Source: Gemmatimonadales bacterium
GTDB taxonomy: Bacteria > Gemmatimonadota > Gemmatimonadetes > Gemmatimonadales > GWC2-71-9
DNA length: 64,000 bases
Direction: 5' to 3'
Assembly (NCBI GenBank): GCA_019637315.1
Contig: JAHBVU010000004.1
Coordinates: 124,001 to 188,000, forward strand
The position numbers and the translations under genes were made by a program. Position 1 is the first letter of the stretch, and each line of letters opens with the position of its first letter. Below, piece after piece: positions 16,377 to 25,006 of this stretch. The notes below the pieces were generated by a model, which was not told the DNA's origin, searched no databases, and saw only the letters and a program-made list of their open reading frames with translations.

Positions 16377-17191
16377 CGGAGCCGCCCTCCCCGCGCACGA
16401 CGCGGCCGTCATTCGGCCGACCCCTGCTTCTGGCAGGCATCGCGGCCACCCTGGCGGGCCCCCTGCTGACGCAGTTGGTCGAGCTTGAGCACCTCCGTCG
16501 GGTGGGCATTGCGTGGCTGGGCGTTACCATCCTTACCGTCACCGCCCTGATCGGCTTGCTCTATCGCCGGCTCGGCGTCGGCGGGCTGACGTTCGGTGTC
16601 GGTGCCCTGGCGGTCGGCTTTGCGGTGCTCGGCGGCGACTGGTCCGGTCCGCTGGGCACCCGACTTCCCTGTCGCCACAACTGGCGGGTCGCCGACGCGT
16701 ACCTGCTCCGTGCGAGCCCGCTCCGTTCCGTCACGTTTGAGCTGGGCTCCACTCGCGTCAAAGTCTGTTACGGCGCCCCCGCCAGCCGCGGCAAGCGACG
16801 GCTGGGCAGTCCGGACGTTCCTTACGGACATCTCTGGCGCACCGGCGCCAACGAACCAACCACGATTCGCAGCAGCGGGCCGATCGCCATTGCCGGGATG
16901 CCGGTGGTCGAGGGCAACGTCTCGCTCTACACTGTCCCCGGGCCGGAAACCTGGGAAATCGTCGTCAACCGGGCCACCAAACAGTGGGGCCGGGAGCAGG
17001 ACTACACCGAGTCGATCGCCCGCCAGGAAGTCGGCCGAACCATCGTCCCGGCGGGAACCCTGGACCCGCCGTCGGATCGCCTCACCTTTGCCTTCGAGGG
17101 CATGAACGACGACTCGAACTCGGGAACCCTGATCCTGCGCTGGGAAAGCACCGAAGTTCGCCTTCCGATCAGGGCTGACACTACGCCGTAG
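16373..17191 (+). CDS. Membrane protein with C-terminal DUF2911 domain
   Basis: The N-terminal 90 residues hold three hydrophobic segments (LLLAGIAATLAGPLL, VGIAWLGVTILTVTALIGLLY, LTFGVGALAVGFAVLGG). The C-terminal region is DUF2911: VKVCYGAPASRGKRRLG, VPYGHLWRTGANEPTTIR, VVEGNVSLYTVPGPETWEIVVN and a final strand with LRWE. DUF2911 proteins are usually secreted, so the domain probably faces the periplasm. The start is uncertain: no ATG or GTG precedes the first helix near the previous stop, so I use CTG at 16373, which overlaps that stop (CTGA). An in-frame GTG at about 16501 would lose the first helix. Confidence 0.72.
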   Translation: MTEPPSPRTTRPSFGRPLLLAGIAATLAGPLLTQLVELEHLRRVGIAWLGVTILTVTALIGLLYRRLGVGGLTFGVGALAVGFAVLGGDWSGPLGTRLPCRHNWRVADAYLLRASPLRSVTFELGSTRVKVCYGAPASRGKRRLGSPDVPYGHLWRTGANEPTTIRSSGPIAIAGMPVVEGNVSLYTVPGPETWEIVVNRATKQWGREQDYTESIARQEVGRTIVPAGTLDPPSDRLTFAFEGMNDDSNSGTLILRWESTEVRLPIRADTTP

Positions 17192-17576
17192 GGACCCGGC
17201 CGGACCTGAAAAGGGGCCGCAAAATCCAATACCGTCGAGCAAGCTACCAATTGGAGAGGCGCAACCTGTCGCCGACGCCGATCGATTATGTCAGATCTTC
17301 ACCGTGCGCTATCGGTACAGACATCAGCACATCTTGCGATCGAACTCAAGCCGGGACATAAGTGGTAAATTATTTCATAATAACATCATAGCCAGCGAGT
17401 GCCAGACTCAATGTCGCTGGGAGTAGCACCCCATCATACTGTGTCAATATCGCACACTCTATTTGACATAATACCGACGTCGCTCGTCGGGGCGCCGGCG
17501 CGATCGGAAAACAAGCCCGACTTATGCACGGGAGGGCAGGGCTAGTCGCCGTACGTCCGTCAGGGATGATTGTGCC
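17192..17576. promoter_or_regulatory. AT-rich intergenic region upstream of the sensor pair
   Basis: These 385 bp include the most AT-rich stretch of the window (about 17360-17480). An inverted repeat CCAGCGA (17392-17398) / TCGCTGG (17414-17420) lies in it, and TTGACA occurs at 17463-17468 followed by TAATAC, although without a well-spaced -10 box. A purine-rich GGGAGGG is close upstream of the sensor start. It probably contains the sensor-pair promoter; I find no ORF or RNA gene. Confidence 0.45.
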
Positions 17577-20144
17577 ATGGCCCAAGACAACTCCAACTCG
17601 ACGCGCGATTCGCGGCCCAGCGCGGCACCGCGGCAATCCGCTGCGCGAACGGGGCGCCCGAAACTGACCAGCCTGCGGGCCCGCGTCACGCTCGGAGCAG
17701 CCCTTGGCGCACTGATCCTGATGGCGGCCGGTGCCGTGGTGGTGGTTCGGGCCGCAGGCGCCATCCGGTCTCTCGAGCGGACCCGGTACATCGGCCTCGC
17801 GGCGGACGCCCGCGGCCGCCTTGATCAGCTGGAGAGCCGGGATCGTACCCGCCTGATGGAGGCGGCCTTCTCTGACGCCCTCTATACTCTGGCGGAGAAG
17901 GGCCCGGCGCCTTCCGACTCGTTCATCCGACCCACGTTTGCCGATCGTTTCCTGAGCCAGCACGGCGATCCGTATCTCGGGATCTACGACCCGAACGGAA
18001 AACGCATCTTTGCCGCCGGTCGGTCGGGCAGCGCCGACCTGGCTCAGGTCGCCGGTAGCAACGTCTTCTTCCGAATGCTGGACAACCGGTCACCGGAGAT
18101 CGGCCTGATCCGCCAGGGCGACCGACTCTACTGGATCGGCGGCGCACCGATTCTCCCGACGGCCTACACCGATGCCAGCCGACCGATTCGGGGCTATCTC
18201 GTGGTCGTCCGACCGTTCGATCCTGCCGCGCTGACTGGTGGCGCCGATCGGATCGGTACCCCGACGGTACAGCCGCTGACGCCCACCCGGCCTGCGTTTC
18301 AGCCTCGGGTCGATACCGACGGGCGCGACAGTGCCCGAGTCCAGTTTGCCCTGACCGACATTTTTGCGCAGCAGACATCACTGGCCACGGTGACGACCAG
18401 CCGCGCCGATTATCTCGCAGCCGAGCGTAAGGTGGCCCTTGCCGCCGGGCTCGGCCTGGCCCTGATCCTTCTGGCCGTGGCGGCCGCCTGGGCCGCCATG
18501 ATGCGCTGGCTCGTCGCGCCGGCCGCAACACTGGCCCGCAGCCTCGGCGGCAGCTCAGGTGGCGCGCCAGGCTCACTGATTACCGCCCCGTCCAACGCAG
18601 CGGAGTGGCGGCTCGTCACCGGCGCCGTCAACCGGGTCATCTCACACCATCGCGCCGGGCTGGAGCGGTTCGACCGATTGACCCGGGCCGGCCGCGATGG
18701 TCTCTGGGAGCGCGACCTGATCTCCGGCGAATGGACCACCACCGCCCGCTTCCATGAGCTGCTCGGCTATCAGGACGGTGACATTGTGTCGCCGCTGGTG
18801 GCGCTGACCAACCGGCTCCACCCGGACGATGCGGGTCCGATTCTGGCCTGGCTGGCGGCGGACCGCCCGACACCCGCCACCTGGGCCAGCGATGCCCGGG
18901 CCCGCCGCGGGTCCCAGGACTGGTTCCCCGTGCGAATCGAAGCGGTCGTCAGCGCCAACGCGGTCACCGGCCGTCTGGTCGATCTGACGGGACAGCGAGC
19001 TGCGGAGCTGGCTGTTGCCGACGCGGAGGCACGAGACGAACAGCGCAAAGAGAGCCTCGGTCACCTCTTGCAGGGCGTCGCTGCCCAGCTGCCCTCCGGA
19101 ACCGCGACGCTGGCCATCCGCCATCGACTGGAGCTGGTTGGTGCCGGTCTCAACGGAAGCCTGATGGCCACGCCCGCACCGTTCGACTTCTACACCTTCC
19201 TGCAGGAAGCCGCGCAGAGTCTCAATGCGGAGCTGGCAATTGCACCCGGCGTTTCGGACTGGGTCGAAGGCGACCGCAGCCTGCTGCGGACCGCCCTCGA
19301 TTGCCTCGCCACGGACGCCAGCGGCGGACGTCTTTCGCTTCGAGTCGAATTCGAGGACCGCCGCACCCCGGACCGGATCCTGTTCACGATCGAATGCCGC
19401 GGAACCCCATTCACCGAGGCCCGCGCCAATGCGATACGGAGCACCCTCGGCACCGGGGAGCCTGGCTTCCCGGAGCCGTTCCTCGAGTGGCGCGCGGCTC
19501 ATCACATTGCCCGGGCAATGGGCGGTACGGCGGCCTTCGAGTACGACGGCCCGGATTCGCGACGGCTGCTCGCCCTGCCATTGATCCCGGCAGCCAACCC
19601 GTTCGTCGGCGCCCATGCCGAGCCGGATTGGCATACCGCCGCGCCGGCCAACGCCACCTTCGGTCTCGACCTTCCCGAACCGGTCAGTGCCGCCGAATCC
19701 GGCGCAGCAAGCACCCCGGTCGAGCTGGTGGCCGATGCGACCGTCACGATCAGCTTCGACGACGAGCCAACGACCGACCCGCGTGCCGCCAACGCTGAAC
19801 CCGCCATCGACCCGGCGACCCTGGAACAGATCACGGCGTCACTCACGAGCGGCTCAGGACTGGGCAGCCAGCTGATCACGCTGTTCCGGACCGAGGCACC
19901 GAGTCGGGTCGAAGCCATCGAACAAGCCGCCGGCGACGGCGACTGGGCCGCGCTGAGAGCGCGCGCGAACGACCTCAAGGGTATGTGCGGTCTGATTGGA
20001 GCAAGCCCGCTTGCGGCGCGCTGCGTTGCCCTGGCGGACTCCACCGGCGCGGCCGCTCGCGCCGCGGCCCGAGAGGTTCGCACGGAATGGGAACGAGTCG
20101 AAGTGCTACTGGACGGATTGGCCGGCGCTCAAGCCGGAGCCTAA
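17577..20144 (+). CDS. Sensor protein: two membrane helices, extracellular sensor, PAS, degenerate kinase region, His-less HPt
   Basis: The 855-residue protein has a first membrane helix at about 38-60, an extracytoplasmic domain (about 65-280) resembling CHASE4-type sensors, and a second helix at about 285-310. A PAS-like domain (about 360-480, DGLWERDLISGEW...ELLGYQDGD) follows. The next region (about 485-680) sits where HisKA and HATPase domains should be, but I see no H-box and no DxGxG motif, so kinase activity is doubtful. The C-terminus (about 745-850) is an HPt-like domain, ANDLKGMCGLIGASPLAAR, with Asn798 at the position of the phospho-accepting His (normally AHxLKG). It lies 12 bp upstream of the second sensor protein, and the two HPt-like domains are clearly related. 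Confidence 0.75.
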   Translation: MAQDNSNSTRDSRPSAAPRQSAARTGRPKLTSLRARVTLGAALGALILMAAGAVVVVRAAGAIRSLERTRYIGLAADARGRLDQLESRDRTRLMEAAFSDALYTLAEKGPAPSDSFIRPTFADRFLSQHGDPYLGIYDPNGKRIFAAGRSGSADLAQVAGSNVFFRMLDNRSPEIGLIRQGDRLYWIGGAPILPTAYTDASRPIRGYLVVVRPFDPAALTGGADRIGTPTVQPLTPTRPAFQPRVDTDGRDSARVQFALTDIFAQQTSLATVTTSRADYLAAERKVALAAGLGLALILLAVAAAWAAMMRWLVAPAATLARSLGGSSGGAPGSLITAPSNAAEWRLVTGAVNRVISHHRAGLERFDRLTRAGRDGLWERDLISGEWTTTARFHELLGYQDGDIVSPLVALTNRLHPDDAGPILAWLAADRPTPATWASDARARRGSQDWFPVRIEAVVSANAVTGRLVDLTGQRAAELAVADAEARDEQRKESLGHLLQGVAAQLPSGTATLAIRHRLELVGAGLNGSLMATPAPFDFYTFLQEAAQSLNAELAIAPGVSDWVEGDRSLLRTALDCLATDASGGRLSLRVEFEDRRTPDRILFTIECRGTPFTEARANAIRSTLGTGEPGFPEPFLEWRAAHHIARAMGGTAAFEYDGPDSRRLLALPLIPAANPFVGAHAEPDWHTAAPANATFGLDLPEPVSAAESGAASTPVELVADATVTISFDDEPTTDPRAANAEPAIDPATLEQITASLTSGSGLGSQLITLFRTEAPSRVEAIEQAAGDGDWAALRARANDLKGMCGLIGASPLAARCVALADSTGAAARAAAREVRTEWERVEVLLDGLAGAQAGA

Positions 20145-20156
20145 CGGAGTGAGTCA

Positions 20157-23100
20157 ATGAGCATCTACGAGCCCGAGACGCAACCATCGGACGTTCATCG
20201 GAACGACACGGTGTCACTTCCCGAGATGAGCGAATACCTGCTGGCGATGCGACACGAACTGCGAGCGCCGCTCAATGCCATCATCGGGATGTCGGCGCTG
20301 CTGCTCGACGACGAGGTCACCCCGCGCCAGGCACAGTACGTCAAGAGCGTACACGCCGCGGGCGAAAGCCTGTCGGTCATCCTGAATGACGTGCTGGACC
20401 TCGCCAGCGTCGCCGCCAACCGGCTGGCAATCGAGCCGATTCCGTTCGATCTCAAGTCGATGATCGAAGAGACCGCCAGCGCGCTGACGCCGAAAGCCAA
20501 CGAACGTGGCCTGGCGCTGCGGGTCGACTGGCGTCCGGAGCTGCCTCGCTATCTGGTGGGCGATCCGGGTCGGACTCGCCAGATCATCGGCAACCTGGTC
20601 GGATACGCCGTCAACGGGACCACACACGGCGAGGTGGTGATCCGCGTCATGCCGGACGGCGAGCGAAGCGGGATCCCCGCCATCCGATTCTCCGTGGAGG
20701 ATACTGGCATTGGGATTGCCCCGGACCGGTTGGCGCGCATCTTCGACGAGTACGTTCCGCTCGACGCCTCGCCCTATCGGTCATTCGGCGTGACCGGTCT
20801 CGGCCTCCGACTCTCGGCCGAACTCGTTCGCCTGATGAACGGTGTGATCCATGCGGAAAGCGAGCCGGGGCGGGGCAATCGGCTCTGGTTCTCGATCCCA
20901 ATGCCGACGGCGACCCAGTACGAGACCAACGCGACCACGGAACCGATGGTGACCGGCGGCGGCCGGGCCCTGATCGTCGAGGCCGACTTCTCCAATCGCT
21001 CCCGATTCGCCCAGCAGTTTCAGGATGCCGGCTGGCGGGTCGAGTTCACGGCGGAGATCGAGTCGGTCGCTACGCAGCTCCGGCAGGCGATGGCCGACGG
21101 CGACCCCTATCGCACCTGTATCATTTCCCACTACGCGGTCCGACCGATCCATATGGAGCTGGCTCGCGACCTCAAGGCCGACAGCCTGGTCGCCCCGGTG
21201 GCGCTGGTCATGGTCACTGCAGTCGGTAGCCCCGGTGATGGACAGAAGCTCTGGAACGCCGGCTTTGCCGCATACTTGCGGAAGCCCGTACCCGCCGAGG
21301 AGATTCGCGAATCGCTGGAAGCCCTCTCACGCCTGGGCCCGACCGGCAAAGGCCACTCGCTGATTACCCGCCACTCGCTGGCCGAGGTTCGGAACGCGCA
21401 GTCATTCGAAGTCGAAGGCATCGACGAGATGCTGGCCAGCCTGACCGCTCCGGCAGAGCCGTTGGCCGAGCCCGATTCGATCGAGTCGGTCGCCCCGAGC
21501 GACGAAGCCGAGCAGTTCGACACTCAGGTCGCTGACGCAACTGAGCAGCAGGCCGCCGCTACACTCGAGCCCCTGGCAACAGCAGCGCCGCCAGAAGCAG
21601 CATCAGCGCCTCTGCCCGCGGCCCTCGATTCACTGCTGGCGCTTCCGCTCCCCGAAAGCCCGAACGGCGCTGCGGTGAGCCAGTCCGCCGCTCCGGTTGT
21701 CGAGTCCGCCCGGCAACCCGACCCGGTTCCGACCCCAGGCACCGAGAGTGCGCTGCAAGCGGCGACCGGCGAGCCGCAGTCACTGATCGGGCCGGCCGTG
21801 CCACCGATCGAAGCCAGCGTGTCCGAGCCGAGTTTGTTCCGCATCACGCTCGACATGCTGGCGCCCCCGGCAATCCCGCCCGTCGCGGATGCCGCTCCAG
21901 AGGCCGCCGCAGCGCCAGCCGAAACATCCGATGCCGGCGCACTCGATGCTCAGCTAGTCTTCGATAGCGTACCCGCGGCGGTCGAGCCAGCCGCGGAGTC
22001 CACCGCGAGCGATGAGCCGGCAGCACTCCTGGCGCCGCCGTCCTCGACCATCCTGCCCGATCCGAACCCGGCGACGGAGGATCTGGCCGTGGAACGGTCG
22101 ATCGAGGCAGTGATCGAAATCAGTGATACCGCGGAAACGGATGAAGCGCTGGCAATCGCCGGGAGTTCTCTCGAGGCAGACGTTACCCTCGAGGCGCCAG
22201 TCGAGGCGGCAGTGAATGACGCTATCGACGAGCCAGCAGCGCAGCTGCCAGTCTCCCTGATCGATGGACATCAGGACGCCCTCTGGGAATCGGACGAAGC
22301 GGTTGTCCCGGCGCTCGAGGGGCTGGTATCGCATACGGAGGAGACGATCGACGCTCCCAGCGCGGTGATCGAAGCAGTCGCGCTGAGCTCGCCGGGAGAT
22401 TATCTGGCGGCAGACGCCGTTGGGGCGGCGAACGAGGTAGAACCCGCGAACGAGTCGGTAGTCGCCGAACGGGGAGCCGTATGTGAGCAGGCGGCGGTTG
22501 TCGAGGTCGCGGAGAAGGTTGAGTCGACAGCGACGGTCGACCCGGCTCCAGCGGTCGAGGCAGCATCGGTCGACGACCTGACTGACGCCACGTTTGCTGT
22601 CAACCACGGCGCCAGCGAAGCGATCGAAGCGACGGAGATAGTTGTCGATGCCTCTGTGGAGGCGATCGAGTCGATCCTCGACCGCAGCGACGCCAGCGCC
22701 TTTGTTGGGGCCGCAGCCGAGCCCGTCGGAGCGGATCCCGATCTCGACCCGGAACCTGAGATCGACGTCGCAACGTTCGAGGTGGTCAGTCCGCAGCTGC
22801 TGGATGGCCTGTCCACAGGCGGCGGCTTCTTTACCCAGCACGTGGTCAGCACCTTCCTGCGCGACGGAGCCGCTGAGGTCGAGCGACTCGCGACCGCAGA
22901 GGGTTCCCAGTTTGGTGAAGCCCTCGAACGGCTGGCCCATGCCGCCGAGTGGGTTGGCGCCGCCCGGCTGTCGGCCCTGGTAGCCGACGCAGCCGGACGA
23001 TTCGAACGGACAGGACGAGCCGGTCCGACAGCCCGGATTGCCGCCGCGCTCGCCGAGGCCCGCGCAACGCTCGATCTCGCCAGCCCGCAGGGTCTGCCAG

Positions 23101-23453
23101 CCGAGTTGCCAGCGGTCGGCGCAGCCTTTGCCGAGCAGTTGTCGCCGGCCCAGCAAGGATCGGGACGGATGCTGGCCGTTACCCTGGCAGGCAGCTTCGC
23201 CTCGGAGGCTCCCGTCCGGGCAGCAGAGCTGCGCGATGCCGTGGCGCAGGGTAACACTGACGCAGCCCAGCGACTGGCGCAGACCCTCAAGGGCATGTGC
23301 GGTCTGATCGGGGCAGAGCCCCTTGCCAAGCTGGCTGCGCTGGTCGAGGCCGACGCGCGTCTCAAGCGACTGGGGCAGACCGACCGATACCTGACTCATA
23401 TCGATCGCGAGTTGGAGCGGGTCCAGGCCTTCCTCGATCAGGCCCAGGCGTAA
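20157..23453 (+). CDS. Hybrid histidine kinase-like protein with degenerate receiver and two HPt-like domains
   Basis: The 1098-residue protein is soluble. Residues 20-90 hold a HisKA with an intact H-box (MRHELRAPLNAI, His33). The HATPase (about 130-255) keeps DTGIG (Asp182) and GVTGLGL, but the N-box reads NLVGYA, with Tyr150 where the Mg-binding Asn is expected. The receiver (about 267-380) keeps VEADFSNR and the Lys in LRKPV, but Ser324 (CIISHYAVRP) replaces the phospho-Asp. A linker of roughly 480 residues, rich in Ala, Pro and acidic residues, follows. Two HPt-like domains end the protein: one has a His (His928, LAHAAEWVGA) but lacks the LKG turn, and the last has the turn but Gln1042 instead of His (AQTLKG). 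It is probably a signalling scaffold or pseudo-phosphorelay partner of the upstream gene. Confidence 0.78.
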   Translation: MSIYEPETQPSDVHRNDTVSLPEMSEYLLAMRHELRAPLNAIIGMSALLLDDEVTPRQAQYVKSVHAAGESLSVILNDVLDLASVAANRLAIEPIPFDLKSMIEETASALTPKANERGLALRVDWRPELPRYLVGDPGRTRQIIGNLVGYAVNGTTHGEVVIRVMPDGERSGIPAIRFSVEDTGIGIAPDRLARIFDEYVPLDASPYRSFGVTGLGLRLSAELVRLMNGVIHAESEPGRGNRLWFSIPMPTATQYETNATTEPMVTGGGRALIVEADFSNRSRFAQQFQDAGWRVEFTAEIESVATQLRQAMADGDPYRTCIISHYAVRPIHMELARDLKADSLVAPVALVMVTAVGSPGDGQKLWNAGFAAYLRKPVPAEEIRESLEALSRLGPTGKGHSLITRHSLAEVRNAQSFEVEGIDEMLASLTAPAEPLAEPDSIESVAPSDEAEQFDTQVADATEQQAAATLEPLATAAPPEAASAPLPAALDSLLALPLPESPNGAAVSQSAAPVVESARQPDPVPTPGTESALQAATGEPQSLIGPAVPPIEASVSEPSLFRITLDMLAPPAIPPVADAAPEAAAAPAETSDAGALDAQLVFDSVPAAVEPAAESTASDEPAALLAPPSSTILPDPNPATEDLAVERSIEAVIEISDTAETDEALAIAGSSLEADVTLEAPVEAAVNDAIDEPAAQLPVSLIDGHQDALWESDEAVVPALEGLVSHTEETIDAPSAVIEAVALSSPGDYLAADAVGAANEVEPANESVVAERGAVCEQAAVVEVAEKVESTATVDPAPAVEAASVDDLTDATFAVNHGASEAIEATEIVVDASVEAIESILDRSDASAFVGAAAEPVGADPDLDPEPEIDVATFEVVSPQLLDGLSTGGGFFTQHVVSTFLRDGAAEVERLATAEGSQFGEALERLAHAAEWVGAARLSALVADAAGRFERTGRAGPTARIAAALAEARATLDLASPQGLPAELPAVGAAFAEQLSPAQQGSGRMLAVTLAGSFASEAPVRAAELRDAVAQGNTDAAQRLAQTLKGMCGLIGAEPLAKLAALVEADARLKRLGQTDRYLTHIDRELERVQAFLDQAQA

Positions 23454-23468
23454 CCTCACCATCCCTTT

Positions 23469-23505
23469 GGCCTCGGGCCTCGGAGCGACTCCGGGGGCCG
23501 AGGCC
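23469..23505 (+). terminator. Hairpin after the sensor pair
   Basis: GGCCTCGG (23469-23476) pairs with CCGAGGCC (23498-23505), with an inner CGGAG/CTCCG stem. It lies 16 bp after the stop and has no T-tract, so intrinsic termination is possible but not certain. Confidence 0.55.
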
Positions 23506-23563
23506 GCCGTTATGGGGCCGGACTGGCCGCCCGCGATGACTCGATCATACCTTTAGGGCATTC

Positions 23564-24406
23564 ATGCTGCCCGGGATGCCGCGCGTGTATCGATCGTCCA
23601 GCTTTGACTTTACTGATCAACGAATCCCGGCCCGGTACGACGAGCGGCTGGTCCCGGTGCTGTTCGGGCCATGGGGTGAAGGGCTGGTTGCGCTCGCGCG
23701 GCCGACTCGCGGGTCTCGGGCGCTCGATGTCGCCACCGGGCCCGGTACCGTCGCTCGAGTCCTGGCCCGGGTTATCGGACCGAAGGGAATCGTCGCCGGA
23801 TGTGATGCGTCGCCGGCGATGATTACACGGGCTCAGTCCAAGCCCGAGCGCGCGGAGTACGCGCCGATCGCCTATACCGTGTGCCCTGCCTCGCCACTGC
23901 CCTATCCGCACGCGGCGTTCGACTTGGTCACCTGCCAGCAGGGCCTGCAGTTTTTCCCTGACGGCGTCAGCGCACTGGCCGAGATGCATCGGACACTGGT
24001 ACCGGGAGGACGGCTGGCCGCGAGTGTCTGGTGTCCGCCGGAAGACTGCACCCTTTTCTTTGCCTATCAGCAGGCGCTGCGCAATGCGGGGCAAGCCGAG
24101 CTGGCGGACCTGATGCGCGCGCCCTTTCCCCGGTGGACCGCCGATGACATCCGGGCCCGCGTCGCCGACAGCGGCTTCTCGGCCATCCAAGTCGGTGAGG
24201 AGTCTCGAGATCTTGTCTTTGACGGCGGCCTGAATCAGGCCCTGGCCGCTTTTGCAGCGACGCCGATCGGGCCACTCGTCGATGCCCTTCCGGATGCCGA
24301 CCGCGCCGCCGTTGCCGACGCGGCTCGGCAGACCTTCGCACCGTGGACCATCGACGGTGTCATCCGCGGCCCGATGCGGTCGTGGATCATTCTGGCCACT
24401 CGCTAG
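23564..24406 (+). CDS. Class I SAM-dependent methyltransferase (UbiE-like)
   Basis: The 280-residue protein has the Rossmann-like methyltransferase motifs: ALDVATGPGTVAR (motif I, SAM binding), GCDASPAMITRA (acidic end of strand 2), LPYPHAAFDLVTCQQGLQFF (motifs post-I/II) and EMHRTLVPGGRLAASVW (motif III). This arrangement is that of UbiE/Coq5-like and Methyltransf_11 enzymes. The substrate is not evident. The ATG at 23564 has TACCTTTAGGG about 10 bases upstream; a second ATG lies four codons on. The LOG-like gene starts 2 bp after the stop, so the two form a transcript. Confidence 0.85.
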   Translation: MLPGMPRVYRSSSFDFTDQRIPARYDERLVPVLFGPWGEGLVALARPTRGSRALDVATGPGTVARVLARVIGPKGIVAGCDASPAMITRAQSKPERAEYAPIAYTVCPASPLPYPHAAFDLVTCQQGLQFFPDGVSALAEMHRTLVPGGRLAASVWCPPEDCTLFFAYQQALRNAGQAELADLMRAPFPRWTADDIRARVADSGFSAIQVGEESRDLVFDGGLNQALAAFAATPIGPLVDALPDADRAAVADAARQTFAPWTIDGVIRGPMRSWIILATR

Positions 24407-24407
24407 T

Positions 24408-24962
24408 ATGCTGCGTCGCATTGCGGTCTTTGCCGGTCAGGCCGACCTGGTCAGTCCAGAGGAGGTCTCCGCCGCGTTGCAGGTCGGACGCCTGCTGGGA
24501 GAGAACGCCGTTACGCTGGTGTTCGACAGCGCAGCAACCGGCATGATCGAGACGGTGGCCGACACTGCCGCGCAGAGCGGCGGTCGCCTGCTGGGCATCC
24601 GGCTCGACGGCCGGCCCGCCGGTCGGGCCGACCTGGCCGAAGATCGGGTGACCGCGTCGGTGGGGGCATGGCGCGAGGAAGTCGGGCGCCTGTCCGACGC
24701 ATTCCTCGGCCTTCCCGGGGGGTTCGCCTCGCTGGGTGATGCGTTCGCGGTGTGGGGTTGGGGCGGCGGCAGCGTCGATCGCCCCCTGGGGCTGCTCGAT
24801 CACGGCGGCTACTACAGTACGTTGCTCAAGGAAGGGTCCGACGCCGAGGTCGATCGTTTCGTGATCGAGTCGCAGCGGGGTCAGCTGGTGGTCGGCAGCA
24901 GTGCGGCAGAGCTGCTTCGTCGCATGGCGGACTACCGGGCCCCCGAAGACCGACGCGAGTAG
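24408..24962 (+). CDS. LOG family (TIGR00730-like) protein with altered active-site loop
   Basis: The 184-residue protein aligns with LOG/lysine-decarboxylase-like nucleotide-binding proteins: IAVFAGQ at the first strand, a GMIETVADTAAQSGGRLLGI segment and DRPLGLLDHGGYYSTLL. In the family the loop reads PGGxGTxxE and provides catalytic Glu and phosphate contacts. Here it is LPGGFASLGDAF: GT is lost and the Glu is Asp. Classical cytokinin-riboside-monophosphate phosphoribohydrolase activity is therefore doubtful, and a ligand-binding role is possible. The N-terminal Ser/Gly-rich nucleotide loop is also shorter than usual. It sits immediately after the methyltransferase gene. Confidence 0.78.
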   Translation: MLRRIAVFAGQADLVSPEEVSAALQVGRLLGENAVTLVFDSAATGMIETVADTAAQSGGRLLGIRLDGRPAGRADLAEDRVTASVGAWREEVGRLSDAFLGLPGGFASLGDAFAVWGWGGGSVDRPLGLLDHGGYYSTLLKEGSDAEVDRFVIESQRGQLVVGSSAAELLRRMADYRAPEDRRE

Positions 24963-24979
24963 CGGCAGCGCTACTCGCG
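24954..24979. terminator. Bidirectional hairpin terminator between convergent genes
   Basis: An 11-bp perfect stem, CGCGAGTAGCG (24954-24964) with CGCTACTCGCG (24969-24979), closes a GCAG loop. It overlaps the LOG stop codon and lies before the stop of the convergent dipeptidyl peptidase gene. A TTTT run follows about 12 bases downstream on the plus strand. Confidence 0.65.
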
Positions 24980-25006
24980 GGACGGGCCTCGGTTTTACGG
25001 TTCCTG

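Noticed and set aside
17370-17963. 197-codon minus-strand frame over the AT-rich intergenic region
   Set aside because: Mostly antisense to the sensor gene start; low-complexity and no homologue recognised.
19960-20000. Missing HPt His explained as a frameshift
   Set aside because: The motif LKGMCGLIGA continues in the same frame on both sides, and the second protein shows a similar loss at the same position, so a substitution is the simpler reading.
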